DNA of 64,000 nt from Glossina fuscipes (taxonomy: Eukaryota > Arthropoda > Insecta > Diptera > Glossinidae): contig NW_023998415.1 in the NCBI RefSeq assembly GCF_014805625.2, positions 48,667,446 to 48,731,445 of the forward strand. The letters run 5' to 3'. Each line of letters opens with the position of its first letter. Position 1 is the first letter of the stretch. The notes beneath the pieces are model-generated. The model worked only from the letters and a program-made list of their open reading frames with translations. It was not told the origin of the DNA and searched no databases. The translations under genes were made by a program, and so were the position numbers. Shown here one piece after another: positions 24,227 through 36,506 of this stretch.

Positions 24227-27200
24227 TAAACAATTAGCAAATGAAATCAATAAGCGAAAATGCAGTTGAAGATTAAAATAAAACGAACGAAATTAGAAAA
24301 TTGTTAAAGAAGAAATAAAATCTTTCTTTGTAGAATACATATACATATATAAATGTTTATATGGTTTACCGTTTGATTGCGGCCAAGGAGCGAGGGATTT
24401 TTAAATTTATGAATTTTTCATTTATCAATTTCTTCAAACGTAAAGGCATACGTTGCACTCTTTAAATACATATCTATATACAATACGGTAACGATTAAAT
24501 CGATTAGAGAACTTCTACTCACGTCAAGGGAGTTAATTTACAATGATAATACAATAATGAAACGATTGTATTAAAATATATCATCCCTTACTTATGAATG
24601 ATAGATATTGATAGCATTTAAATAAATTTCCCCTTTTTTATGCATTCGAATGATTATTTCAAGAACTAAAGTTCAATATTTCTGCGAATAAGTACAAAAA
24701 AAAGTCATTTCACTTTCTCGTAGAACTAAGATTAATGTTTGCATGAATGAATGAATTGAATGAATTCATATTATACATTTTGTAGCGCAATATTTCGGAC
24801 ATGATACAACAGATGTCCTTGTTGATATTTATATATATATATATATGTTTATATATATATCGTATTAGACTTAACGAAAATATATAATAATAAGGCTTTA
24901 TACTTGACATGTTTTCGGTGCCGACAGAGAAGGAGTGGGAGGGGAGGCATTGCCCCATATCGAAATTTGTTCACGAATTTTCATTATGAAATTTAGAATC
25001 CTTTCTTTTGTCAAGGCGTTATCACTGCGATTGTCGATCGACGTTTACTAATATTTGCTCAGCTTATGGCGGTCAAATGGGCGCACGAAGAGCTGTGAAG
25101 GTTTCTAAAATCACCATACGCTGCTAATTCTTGTTTTTCGGAATTATACATAATAATTACATTTCCTAGAAGTGAACTTTTATATTAAATTTTTATATTT
25201 ACCGATGAAGTACTGCTGTTGCTTACCTATATCACATCAGCTTTTATTCGGAATTTCATTTTCTCTTTAAAGCTACTTAATAATAGATAAAAGAGGAAAA
25301 TATAAATTTTGTAGTTGCGGCATAGGCACACAAGGACCTAAAAAAAACGGGAGTCTTTAAGGATTCTGACTTGAACTCCTTCCCTTTGATAGCTTTATTT
25401 GATAGCGGCTATGTTCGTAGGTTTTTGGCAAAAAAATATTTGAACAACTACTGCACAATACGCAAGACGTCCTTAACTCTTTTGGTTCTCTTCGAAATTT
25501 CATCTTAAGATTTACCGTTCGCCTCCAAAAATAACTCATTATGCATGTTTTACAGAAAGGAGTAGTGTTAACTAGTAGTAGTAGGGCTACATAATTTTTG
25601 AAATAGATGTCGTTGTTAAACAAATTCGGCTTCTCAAAGCGATAAAGAAAAGATTATTCCCCACCATTGGAAATTTTTTATAAACGCATTAGTTTATTAA
25701 AAATCGGAAATAAAAAAAGTTAACCAAAAATTTTTAATTGAAAGTTAAGGCATAAAATTCTGCCAAACACATTTTAACGCTCGATGCACATGTAAAAGAC
25801 GAAAGGAAAAGAAGAAACTAATAAAAAGTATTGCGTCGACTTTTCCACTTCCCCGGTGCTTAGAGCGTGCATATCAGGAGTCCGTTAGCAGCTTTAAAAA
25901 AAAAAAAGCGCACCGTTCATCGCTATTGCAAGTGAAATTTTGGATTGATATGTCAAGCAGAGGAGATCCCAAGATAGCGGTGTTAAGTGCGATATTTTTA
26001 AATGCGAAATGAGAATTGAAATCAGTTAAGCTCTTCATTGAATCGAGATAAGACCGCTTACTCAGTGTACGAAAAGTATTCAGAAAATCTTTCTGGTGAA
26101 ATTTTGCATATTACTAGTTACTTAGAGCATACTGCCTAAAGAGTACATGGCTTTACTTAGATTTACCATGCGTCTCTATTTTGTGCCTTAAAAGCACAAA
26201 GTTTTCCTTCCGAAAAGTTTTCGCGACCCTAAAACTACCCATGTATTCTATAACTCTATCTGGAACAAGTTTGGCTGTGCCAGTGAAGATAGGAAAATGA
26301 AGTTTTGCAAACGGCTATTCCCTTAGCATCAAAATCAAATTGACTTCGCTGCAGAGCAACAGAGAACATGGACACTGTTCTGATGGAGATTTTAATTTTT
26401 TCAAGACTATCTTTACGGAATTGCACTTTTTGGGTTGAAACTGAGGATAGGACGTCCGTTCTTCGCTAAAGTAATCGACGTAGCAAATTTAAGTGGCCTA
26501 TCTTCATTTTCGAGATTATGGCAATTGATTTCGATAATCGGATAAGATGAGAAGCAAAAATGTGAATAAAAATCGTTCGAAAATTTCGAAGCGCACTACA
26601 TTTTACGAATAGTTCTTTGAAGTTAAGTGGACGTAACTAACGATTAGAGTTAAGTCTAGCGAGTTGAATTTCAGCGTTTATCGAATAGATTTATGTGTGT
26701 GTCACAATTGCGAAAGGGGAAAGAAACAGTGAATTGCGCTGCAGCGATACATCGCTTATTGTGCATTATGCTGAAAGCAAACGCAATCTCGACGCGAGAT
26801 TGCAGTAAACGTTTTGCAAAACAAATTTACTTATTGCATTATTGTCAGCTTTCTAATTTTGTAGCCAGCTGCACGCCAGCCTTGTTCGGTGCGCTATATG
26901 CGCTACGGTAAATACGAATATGCAAAATTACAGTTTTTTCCTTACCTTACATTATTAAAGAAGTTTTTCGACGGATTTTTTTATTTTTAGTTTCAAAGAA
27001 AATTTATTTATTACATATTTAGTTTACATAACACAATTTCCATTATTTATAAACCGTAATAACCTTTACTGAATTGTTTAAGTTTGCTATCGAGCATCAT
27101 AATGGAAGATTGGTTTGTTGATATTTTCATAGATTTTTTCCCTTCATATTACTTTAAAACCACAACAAAGTGAAAAACAGATACTCTGTGATACCACGTT

Positions 27201-27654
27201 TTATCTGTTGGAAAATTTGTTATGCTAGAACACACATACCACTAACATGTATACATATACATGTATATAGTTAAGATTTATATTATGTGGGCGCTTTTTC
27301 ATTTTCGTTTTCGCTTTCCTTTTTCATTTCTTCCTCATTATATATTAAGAGTCTAGAAGCTAAAAGCTGTATACAATGTATAAATAAAATATAGTATAAA
27401 CTATCGCATATCTCATACATAGCCGTACAATCTATACAAGCATATATAAAAGACACAGGAATTATTATATAGACACACGGTCAAGCCGGATCTTTCAAGT
27501 GCCGCTAAGGAATTACATACACATATAAACTCTCATAGGCAAACTGTTTAATATGATATTTTAACTTAATATATATAACTATCTATGTATTGGTAATATT
27601 TATATTCTTTTCTTTTTATATAGCATAAATATAAGCGCACGCTTCCAATCTTAT
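24227..27654. other. Unassigned AT-rich sequence
   Basis: No gene is recognised. A perfect 9-bp palindromic stem (GCAATCTCG, loop ACG, CGAGATTGC) lies at 26783-26803 inside a somewhat GC-richer stretch (26690-26910) that is open for 72 codons but has no motif. Confidence 0.5.
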
Positions 27655-27682
27655 CTTATGTTATGTTATGTTATGTTATGTT
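27655..27682. repeat. (TTATG)n pentanucleotide microsatellite
   Basis: About five tandem TTATG units. Confidence 0.95.
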
Positions 27683-29516
27683 TCTTTTCTATTCACAGTA
27701 TATCCGTTATCTACTTTCATTCCATAAATGGAATAAATATAGGTGAAACATATACATATATATATTTTGTCTCTATTTTCATCTTTCTTTCTTTCTTTCT
27801 CTGTCTCCCTTTCTCTGACTAAATTGTCTTTTCCCCTTTCGTTGAGAGCAAAACATTGTATGAGGTCGAAAAAGTCGATTCGATAGATATATATAATAGG
27901 CTAACGGGAAAGTTCTGTCGAATTTTACTACCTGCAGATAATTTCGCTTGGGTATATAGCTTCATGGGGGAGCTTATTATTTAGCGTACCTCTCGGAAAT
28001 TATGAGAGGACAAGAGCACTTTTAATACGCTTCATTTGTTAGTTGCGAAATGCGGTGAAGTAAATCAGATGGCAGTGGATAAAGACCATTTAAGTATCAA
28101 TGCATTTTCTATGAGTTCCAGTACGTGGACGGAGGCTTAAGTTACTTGCTAAAACTTATGTGCCACGATGGGTTGGGAAGTTTAGTTGTAAATGCTGCAA
28201 TTGTAAAGGAACTCGGTATTCACCTCTAGAGCAATGCGAAACGCATCGAACATCTTCAAATTCATGTGTTTTATTTAAAATACGGCAGAAGTTCCCCACC
28301 AACTCAATAAATTTATATATCCATATATATGTATATATTTTTCTCTATATATGTATATAGAGAAAGTATTTGTACATATTTTTCATCAACACTACAATTG
28401 ATACAAGGACTATCTTTTGCTATTAGTAGGGGAAAGTATATTTTTTCTATTTTTCATTTTTTTCATTTTTTCTCCGGCTCAACATCAAACAGCTACATCA
28501 ACACCAGCCAGCATCATCTTTCATTCACAATTCGTCTCTTTTTTCAGTTTCTTCAACTACAATTTACAAAGTCTGTTACCTTTGCTAAATGATTTAGAAG
28601 CGCAGAAAATGCATTCACTTTCTCAGGACCTAAAAATATATATAAATACTTTACCTATGAACATTTTAAAATTAATTATATTTTTTTCGTCAAACGCTGA
28701 GAGTACATAGCATATATGATAATAAAGAGTATTACTCTAGAGTCGTTCTGAATTGTGAAAACCATCCGAAGGAAGGGAAAAATATCAAATATATATATAA
28801 TATATATAATTTAATAAACAGAAATTGAAGGATTCGAAAATTTTAACTCGACATATTGTTTATGTGATCGCTGAATTGGCATTGTTTTGGCGGCAATTGT
28901 TTGATCGAAAAATCTCAACTTCTCTCTTTAATTATTCTTGTGAAAACCGCGAACTGAATCCCGCCAAACTTTGCTGTTAAAGCTAATCTTTGCGATATGT
29001 TGTCAAGGTTCACATTTCCAGTTTTGTTGAAAATGGGCAAAGATGGGCATTAACTATTCGTTTTGTGTTGCGTAAAATCGTTGTGTTCGTATCTATTTTG
29101 TTTGTTGTTGTTTTAGTCACTGTAATTGTAATAATTTTCACCAGTATTGACTTTACAAGTGACTTTTCTTCTTAAGAGTTGTACTCTCATCTCTATACGG
29201 CGTCTTAAAAATGCTTTTTTTTTATTTATCTTTTCTTTTTTTTTTACTTCTTAAATTGAAAAAAGTACTTTGCACTTTTGTACAGTTTCTACGAAAGGTT
29301 CCTATTAAGTGTTTTTTCTTTCTTGAAATTTTCTTAAAGCAACAATGTACACATAAATGATTTCAATATTTTAAAGGACTTTCTTGAACACACCTTTAAA
29401 CAAACGTAAAAAACTGAAAGTGATAAAATTTCAAAATATTACTTAAACGACTCTAAGTGCTTGCAATATCAAAGAATAAAAGTGTACTGATTTTATCATA
29501 CCACTTGTGACATTAA
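27683..29516. other. Unassigned AT-rich sequence
   Basis: Pyrimidine-rich stretches (27775-27840), short TA runs and T-tracts (29211-29245). The frames 28160-28360, 28329-28592 and 28417-28710 have no recognisable domain. Confidence 0.5.
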
Positions 29517-29797
29517 CCCTTTCGAGGGGGATGCTGTCTATGTGCCGTAGTCGCTTGGTGTATCACCGATGTAGCCGATGCTTCGACACACGGCAGTCAA
29601 TTATTGGTCCACACTTACTCTTCGGCTTAAAGCTACTACAAGCATTGTTGCCAACACAAAAAGAAGAAATAATTAATTTAGCGAACAGTGCGTGCAATAG
29701 TATATGGCAAGCATATATTGATAACGAAAAATGTTGCACCAGTTGCACCGTCGCGAAAAGCTGAGAGATGTGGTATGGATGATGTGTCGCGAAAGGG
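29517..29797. mobile_element. Candidate piggyBac-like MITE flanked by TTAA
   Basis: A 281-bp, GC-richer segment is bounded by TTAA at 29513-29516 and 29798-29801. The termini read CCCTTTCGAG on the left and, reverse-complemented, CCCTTTCGCG on the right, giving 8 identical terminal bases (12 with TTAA). TTAA duplications with CCC...GGG tips are the known hallmark of piggyBac-superfamily insertions. There is no transposase; the 85-codon plus frame 29507-29764 and its antisense counterpart lack domain motifs. A 12-bp inverted match at this distance can arise by chance in 64 kb, so the call rests on the TTAA plus CCC tips together and needs other copies to confirm. Confidence 0.45.
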
Positions 29798-29927
29798 TTA
29801 AACCAAAAATTCAGAAGACTATTAGCCATATAAACGAACGACTATTAGCCACTTTGCCCCACGACGTTTATGGAAGATTTTTAAAAAATATTAAAACTTA
29901 TTATGATTGCTCTTATATCTCTTATAT

Positions 29928-29965
<38 letters not shown>

Positions 29966-30162
29966 GCGAAAGCAAATACATTTTAAAAGGGCCGGGGGCG
30001 GGGGGGGCGGCTTGTTTACGAAGTTTCGATGTTAAATAACGCAGCAGACCAACTAAGTGTGAACAAGTTTCAGATTTACATCTTTGCGCAGTGTTTGAGC
30101 TATTTATTGATCAACTTTCAATCGGATTCATCTTTTAGAATCAAAATTAAATAATAAATCTA

Positions 30163-30196
<34 letters not shown>

Positions 30197-30236
30197 GTAA
30201 ACTCTTAAGACTAACAATTTCTTTATTCATTTGCAG
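29798..30236. other. Microsatellites and a G-rich tract
   Basis: (TA)n runs lie at 29933-29964 and 30163-30196. Between them, 29989-30010 is a G-rich tract (GGG, CC, GGGGG, C, a run of eight G, C, GG). It stands out sharply from the AT-rich surroundings. Confidence 0.8.
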
Positions 30237-30322
30237 AAGTATTTATCGGCTGCGCAGTTACCTGACAGAGAGCGCAAGAGGGAGAGACAGAATGAGAGAG
30301 CTGTTAAACGAATTTCGGAACG
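30237..30322 (+). other. Exon-like segment between splice-like signals (unconfirmed)
   Basis: A good acceptor (TTTCTTTATTCATTTGCAG, 30218-30236) precedes 86 purine-rich bases that are open in two frames (one starts KYLSAAQLPDRERKRERQ). It is followed by GTTAGT at 30323, a weaker donor. I do not recognise the peptide. It could be an isolated exon of a gene spanning the window, a relic, or coincidence. Confidence 0.2.
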
Positions 30323-30605
30323 GTTAGTAATGAACCAAAATGCCTCAAAATATATTGCAGTGGAATATTGAAAATAAAAACAAAAAGAATTGTTAATAAA
30401 GCTTGAAAACACATAAGAAAAGTAGTTTTATTATCATACCACACCGACCAGCCGCTCGACCGCAGATCCTCCTTTGACATCGCGATGTTGATATGACTTT
30501 CATTCGCCATTAATTCTCTAACAGGATCGATTAGTTTTTCCCCGCGGAATCATAATATTGCTTGCTTGATATTCACGTTAAACTTTTAAGTACACTTAGC
30601 TATTT
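30323..30605. other. Unassigned; short coding-like minus-strand frame
   Basis: On the minus strand, from about 30548 down to 30304, an open frame includes EKLIDPVRELMANESHIN and SKEDLRSSGWSVWYDN before becoming hydrophobic and AT-driven. The first part is more protein-like than most frames in the window, but I cannot place it in a family. Confidence 0.3.
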
Positions 30606-30617
30606 CAATTTATATTT
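30606..30617. repeat. SINE target-site duplication, copy at the tail
   Basis: CAATTTATATTT matches CAGTTTATATTT at 30797-30808 in 11 of 12 positions. Confidence 0.75.
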
Positions 30618-30796
30618 GATTATTATTATCATTATACTTAATTTAGCCAAAGAAATAATCTTTAAGACTAAAGTCTTAAGCATCTAGCATCTAAGTTCAT
30701 AGGTTTTATTGAAAACGCTACTACACTTGAGATTTAAACCCCCGCGATCATTGGGTTGTTAGTCGGGTCCTGTGCCTTCTCGGTCACCCAGACGGA
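30618..30796 (-). mobile_element. Complete tRNA-derived SINE with target-site duplications
   Basis: The element runs on the minus strand for 179 bp. Its head (about 30793 to 30721) resembles a serine-type tRNA: an A-box-like TGACCGAGAAGG, an anticodon-region GACTAACAACC, and a B-box-like GGTTTAAATCT (8 of 11 to GGTTCGANTCC). The body follows, with a self-complementary TTAAGACTTTAGTCTTAA, then a short tail ATAATGATAATAATAATC at 30618-30635. Twelve-base direct repeats at 30606-30617 and 30797-30808 flank it with one mismatch, as left by LINE-driven insertion. SINEs are transcribed by RNA polymerase III and mobilised by a partner LINE. I know of no name for this one; it is not an intact tRNA gene because the T-arm and acceptor pairing are degraded. 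Confidence 0.75.
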
Positions 30797-30808
30797 CAGT
30801 TTATATTT
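30797..30808. repeat. SINE target-site duplication, copy at the head
   Basis: CAGTTTATATTT, the partner of 30606-30617. Confidence 0.75.
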
Positions 30809-33800
30809 TATTTACGCAACAAAGCGGAGGACCATTTCGAAACAATAAAAATCGGTTACCATTCACCTAAAAAGTGTGTGTTTCGTATTTTACGATAAAA
30901 CAACCGCGGATTAAGGGAATAAGTTGTAATGTGGCAACTTTAACGTACGGAAAGAGATGAAAAAAAACAAAAAATTGCATACAAAACAAAACTAGTATTA
31001 CTCTTCAGAAAATTCTGTAAAATAGCAATTTATAACAAAGATGTTCATAAACAACGAAAAGCGTCGAATTGCAACCCGCCTTTTATATGATATAACGATG
31101 TTTATTGTTTACGCTTAGCAGTTTTTTATGCAGTTCATTTTTGTTAATATTGTTACGAAGTGCTTTTCGCGATACGATTCGTGTCACTAGATCGTGGCTT
31201 TATTTACAATCAATCAATTTCTGTGAAGGTAGGATTGTTTACAATTCGCTTAGTTGGGCAACATTCTTAACTTAAACTTTATTTTTGATTCGAATGTTCT
31301 TCTCCGGCTAACTCATTCTGCTCACAAATGTTCTGCTTATATAAGCAAGTGACCATAATTAATGTGTTTTCCGCTAATCTTTTGCATTAATTCGCACTCG
31401 GTTTTTCCTTCTTCTCGAAATTTATTTTACCTGAAAATCAATTAGTTGGAACGAGACTAGATTGGAGATTTCCAGAACAATACGATACCAAATAGCGTAT
31501 AAGTAGTACAACTTAACAATAAACGCATTGCGGTGTCATTAACTTGTTGGTAATCAAAACTACCATTAAATGTATTTTTTATTATTGTCTGTGAATGCAA
31601 GCAATACAATTCTGGCGGAAAGAGAAGAGCGACCTTAGGGTAAAATTATTCTAATAACGTGAGAAATTCATAGGGGCTTGCAAGCAACATAATGTTCATA
31701 AATTTGAAAATGTTCTGATCTGAGAAATACAAAGAAAAGCACTTTACTTATATGCTCAGATATTGCCAAGAATACAAGAAAGATTGATTGGAGGAGTATT
31801 GATACAAATGTGTATATTTACTTGTATGTACGAGCATCAAGCGTAAGATAGTAGGCGTTAATTAATTTAAGACATTAACTAATTGTGATGAACACCAACA
31901 CTTTATAAAATATTTGTTTGTACTAAATACAAAATTTTTGAAAATAAATGTTACATCCAACTATTCGACCTGTGAAATTTCCCAACCTCTCTGTTCTATT
32001 TCCGTTTTAAACAGTATGCAATATTTTATACGAAAAGAATTAATTTGAATTTAATCTGTGCCCATCTTCGTTTCGAAAAAAGATCTGCTGATAATTTGAC
32101 TTTAATCGCTTTACACATGCATTCATTTATTTTAGCGGATGTAAGAACAATTTTAATTCTCTTCCAAAAAAATAAGACAATGCTTACAGTTGAGTATAAA
32201 GCGATAGGTAAGACGTATCTTATTAACATACGATAATCGTGATAATAATAACAACATAGTCGATCTTTTATTAGATAAAAGTCCTCCCGATCATTTCATA
32301 TTCATCGCGTAATAAATCGGTTCAAATATTAACTCTTATTACGTATACGCGAAATAATGTCGACATGCGACAAACCATTGCATACAATGCTGATCTAAAT
32401 CTCTTTGAGAAGAAATAATATTTTATAATAAAGCCAGTTAGTTACGTTGCTCGATATGCGCATTGTTACAAACAGCCTTTACACCATTTCGAGATATAAC
32501 CTGGTTCCTGTATTCTTATTTCACACGTAACACAAGGACTAGTTAGCGAATTAGCTTTGAAGTGCTGAAAATCAGAATTTAAATTATTTGAAGGTTTTTT
32601 CCTTCTCTAATTGCTGCATGTCGTGACCACTAGTTTGGCGACGAGTTAAGATTATATAAAAGCAGGTGTTAGCGATTAAATGAAAATTTACAAAATTATA
32701 TTACTGTTTATACAATTTCATGAGTTTAGCGAAAAGATTAGAAAATGTAATCGAGTCATTTATTATTTTAACATAAGAAAATTTGTTTCATTCCTATTTT
32801 CATATATAATTTTGTTGTGTAAATCTTTTTCCCATCATGCACATTGTACATTATGATATTTGTAGTGCAAGATCTACCCCGCCAGGCCTGAATACTGATT
32901 ACATTAAAAAGATATGCCACTGATATATTCAACACACAACATACAACAATATGTTACCTCAATGTTCAAATGCTTATATACGAGGATAGTACACGTTCGA
33001 CAATTTGTTCGTTTAATAGTTAACCTTGACGACCTTGTTTTTAATGTCGTAAAATATCACCAAATTGGTATCGACCGGCAGCGTAGATCCGCCAAATATT
33101 TTCTCTAGATGCCGAGATGACTTCGAAGAATTGTACATCTAGTGCCTTAGTTTTCAAATCCTCAATTTTCATTCGTCACCAGGTGCTATGATATGATATA
33201 ATTTATTAGATGAAGTCTTTTTAGCTGATTGCGTGAGCTGTTCCCCCGAGTAATCGTCCTTTGCCAGATCAACCAAAAACGGAAAGTGTTTCCGTACTCA
33301 CGCCTACAAGGTACCGTTTATGTAATTCGTTTGCTGTGAAGCATCATCATAGCGCCATACAACCTCTTATCTTTTTCTGCACTGGCAAAAGCGTGATATC
33401 ATGTCCTTTGTCCACAGGTCCTCTTCACAAGAAAATCATTTCTTTAATTTTGAAAAGACGTCTGTCGGCTTGGTTTCCAAGAATTCGAAAAGAATTCTTT
33501 TATTATTTCATAAAATATGGGATCAGAGTTTGTCCCATACGTCAGTGGTATAAGTTAATTTTATTTACTTTATTTATCGAATCTGCTGATTTTTCCATAT
33601 CATATAAGAAACTGACTTTTCACTTTATCCTCGTATCAGTGCCTAGCATGAAAAGTTGATGATGTTAAGATATTTTCTTGAAGATTTTCGATAAATATAT
33701 TCTATTAAATTAGCTGTAAAAATGAGTTAACGTGTTTTTATTTTTCTTCTTATTTTTTATTTCATTTCTTTCTGCTCGTTTTCACATTTTGTGCTGGAGG

Positions 33801-34706
33801 CTATGAAAATCGATATCGCTATTTTGATAAGGTAATATGTACAATATATATATATATGAGAGAAAGTTTATTTATTTTATGTACGTGTGTATGTGGGCGT
33901 GGGCTATATTAAAACTTTATTGTGTTCGACATAATATGAAATTTAGATTATCTGTATTATGGTTTTTTTTTATTTATTTATTTTGTCCCCTCCGCTTGAG
34001 GTGAATTAAATAAAAACTTTTATTGATTTGAAATGAAGACGAAACTATTTGTAATACTCAAGTTAGTATTTTTGCCATGTTATATTGTCGAAGGCGAAAG
34101 ATTCTCAAATTGTCTGTCGATTCACGACAAGAATTTAAACTTAACTGGAATGTAAAAAAAAACTATAAAAATTAGAATAGGTTCTGACGAACTGAGAAGG
34201 AAAATCGCCCTTCCTAATAAACGCTGGGACCTATCTGAACCATTTAATTGTTTTTCTCTCCTTAAAACATGGGAGCCCCTAGTCGCCATCTGTAATTTTT
34301 ACTCGGATTTTACGAAAGACCAAAAAATCGCCTTTTCATTTGTTCGTTTGTCCGACCTCTTATTTTCCGAGAGGAAAAGTTGAGGTAAATGCTTTGACCG
34401 ATATTGTGTACAATTTCAGAAATAGTTTGCGATATTTCATGGCACTCAATCAACAAGATGCATCCTGAAGTGGTTAACCGCTTTTTATTACCAGGCACGT
34501 AGACATAAAATCGGAATTTTCCCATAGGTGGTTCTGCTGTCTTGTTAAAATCTGACAAAGGACTTTCAACTCAAAACAAGGCATATTTCATAAAACGCTA
34601 TAGTACAGTAATGGTGGTGGACCTGTTGCGTTTTGTACCAAGAAAATAGCATTCGTCGAAATGATCTCCTTACTCGGAATGAAAATTAAATTAAAATAAC
34701 AAACAG
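30809..34706. other. Unassigned AT-rich sequence
   Basis: No gene is recognised. The plus frame 33261-33659 (132 codons, one of the longest in the window) has no motif, and roughly one frame of that length is expected by chance. No SINE, LINE or DNA-transposon motif is recognised here. Confidence 0.5.
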
Positions 34707-35050
34707 GTTTGCGTTTGGTGGGACGAAGAGGGTATGGTACCAAAGATTGCTACCAAGGATTAATCGATTTGAACGATGCGTTGTTTAAAAAAAATGTTTT
34801 ACATGCCATCCGTCCATCCGTCCACCTTGCAAAACACGTTCGCGACAAATTGAAAGCTCTCTATCGGCAAGCGCTTGTCCTCGTGGCTCACTAACCAGGT
34901 TTGAAACATTGCGATTATCATTTGTTTCCATCGATGGCGTGCGTGCTTGTTGAGTAGTGCTTTGCTTCGTATGGAAATGCGCAAAAAGCGGACTCGATGA
35001 ATGGCGAAGATTTGCGAATAGTTGTTGGCAGCCAAAAATCGACAGGTGAG
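34707..35050 (+). pseudogene. Mariner transposase remnant, C-terminal half
   Basis: The plus strand reads VCVWWDEEGMV at 34707, the strongly conserved mariner block ending at a catalytic aspartate. After a frame change it reads IDLNDALFKK, then HLAKHVRDKLKAL (family: ARPHVAK.V.D.L..L), then a decayed PPYSPDLAP stretch, then CDYHLFPSMACVLVE with the final catalytic aspartate of the DD34D triad, a stop, CFASYGNAQK, and RIVVGSQKS (family: W.KVVASDGQYF). There are stops within the core, and no N-terminal DNA-binding domain is recognised. The wording is closest to mauritiana/irritans-type mariners and differs from the copies at 48.7 and 56.3 kb. Inverted repeats were not found. Confidence 0.8.
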
Positions 35051-36506
35051 AAAAATTTTTAGTCAGCGATGGTCAAAAATTCCGGTTTACTATTGATATA
35101 TCTGGTAATGATAAGGACTAAATATCAACTCCTACAACATCTTGAATGCGAATATGGGATCTAAGGTAAATAAAATCTATAATTTCAACTTTAGACCCTG
35201 TAAGGCATGCATTAAAAATATGATGAGTTACGTATATAAAGATGTATGCAAATAAAAATACGACTTCGGGCGTTCGATTTCTATCTTTGAGGCGAGGCGG
35301 CTCTGAATGGGCAAGGTGTTGTAACATTGTAAACAATATTATCACCGTTTTTTGAACAAAAAATTTACTACTTTTTCAACATGAACCCTAATTCCATAAA
35401 TATTATGTACATTTTGGAATCGATAGTACTTCTTTAGGGATCTAAGGTAAGGACATCCCATTCTGGTTGCCTATTTGCTGTTTCTTCTTTCAATAAGTTT
35501 CACATGGGCGGTTACTTCTAGACGAATTCTTATAGCGGATGAAAATGTTTATAATGTTTTGATAAATTAAATAATTAAAAATTACGTAAGAAATAAATGA
35601 TAATAGAGTGGGGAAGCTTCGATTTTATGCATCGTTTCAATCTCGAATAAATCTTCTTTCATAGATCTGTTACTCTCCGCAAGTGCATGTAGATGTATGC
35701 TTATTATTTTGGGTAAGTAACATATCATTGTTGCTTTTCATGGAAAATAGAAAAAAAAAAAAAACATATTTATTTTTGTTTATAAATCAAAAATAAAACA
35801 TAATAAGTTTGTTTTAATTGAAACAAATATTGCACATCAATGCATGAGTAAACAATCATATTCATAAGTTTACAGATGGTGCGCACGTATATCCTGTTCA
35901 TAAATACGTGTGTTTACACTAGTTGTAATTATAATTGTTAGTGTGTTGTTGAAATATATTGAATACATTCAGGTCGTTTTTATCGACACACACATATACA
36001 AATTGATAATTTGTAATTTAAACCATGTTATTAGAAAACATAGCAAAGAATTTGTAAACAATAACATTTGTTCAGACACACGATATACATGTCACATATT
36101 TGTATATATGAATGTAAATCTTCAATATATGTATTGAATGTATATTTCATTTTGCAAACTTCTCGCTTTCGCGCGTGTTAGTTTTGTCGATCTATTCGTC
36201 ACGCATATAGAAAGGAAAAGGCGTTACCGATTCTGCATGAGTTTTACATACATACTCTTGATCATTTTAATCATGTACCGAATCATAATTTATACTCCAT
36301 TACAGATATGCATTGAGAAAACGAGTCTTGCTTGCCCTCTGTACTGTACTGTTTGTAATAAGGTGATAAAAAATAAAAAAATAAAAATAAAAATAAAAAA
36401 AATGCTGAACATGTGCCCTATCTCTCTATCCGAAATACCACGACTATGACGAATGACAGAGGCCAAGAGGCGGCAATTGGAGATTTTCATCTTCCCAAAA
36501 TATATA
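35051..36506. other. Unassigned AT-rich sequence with an (AAATA)n tract
   Basis: An A-rich tract with AAATA/AATAAA units lies at about 36366-36401. No gene is recognised. Confidence 0.5.

Noticed and set aside
23942..24269. Frames spanning the N gap
   Set aside because: They consist of unknown residues and TA/poly(A) translation.
30721..30793. A functional serine tRNA gene
   Set aside because: B-box and T-loop are altered, acceptor pairing is poor, and the segment is the head of a longer element bounded by target-site duplications.
33261..33659. 132-codon plus-strand open frame
   Set aside because: No motif, AT-driven composition, and about one frame of this length is expected by chance in a window of this size and base composition.
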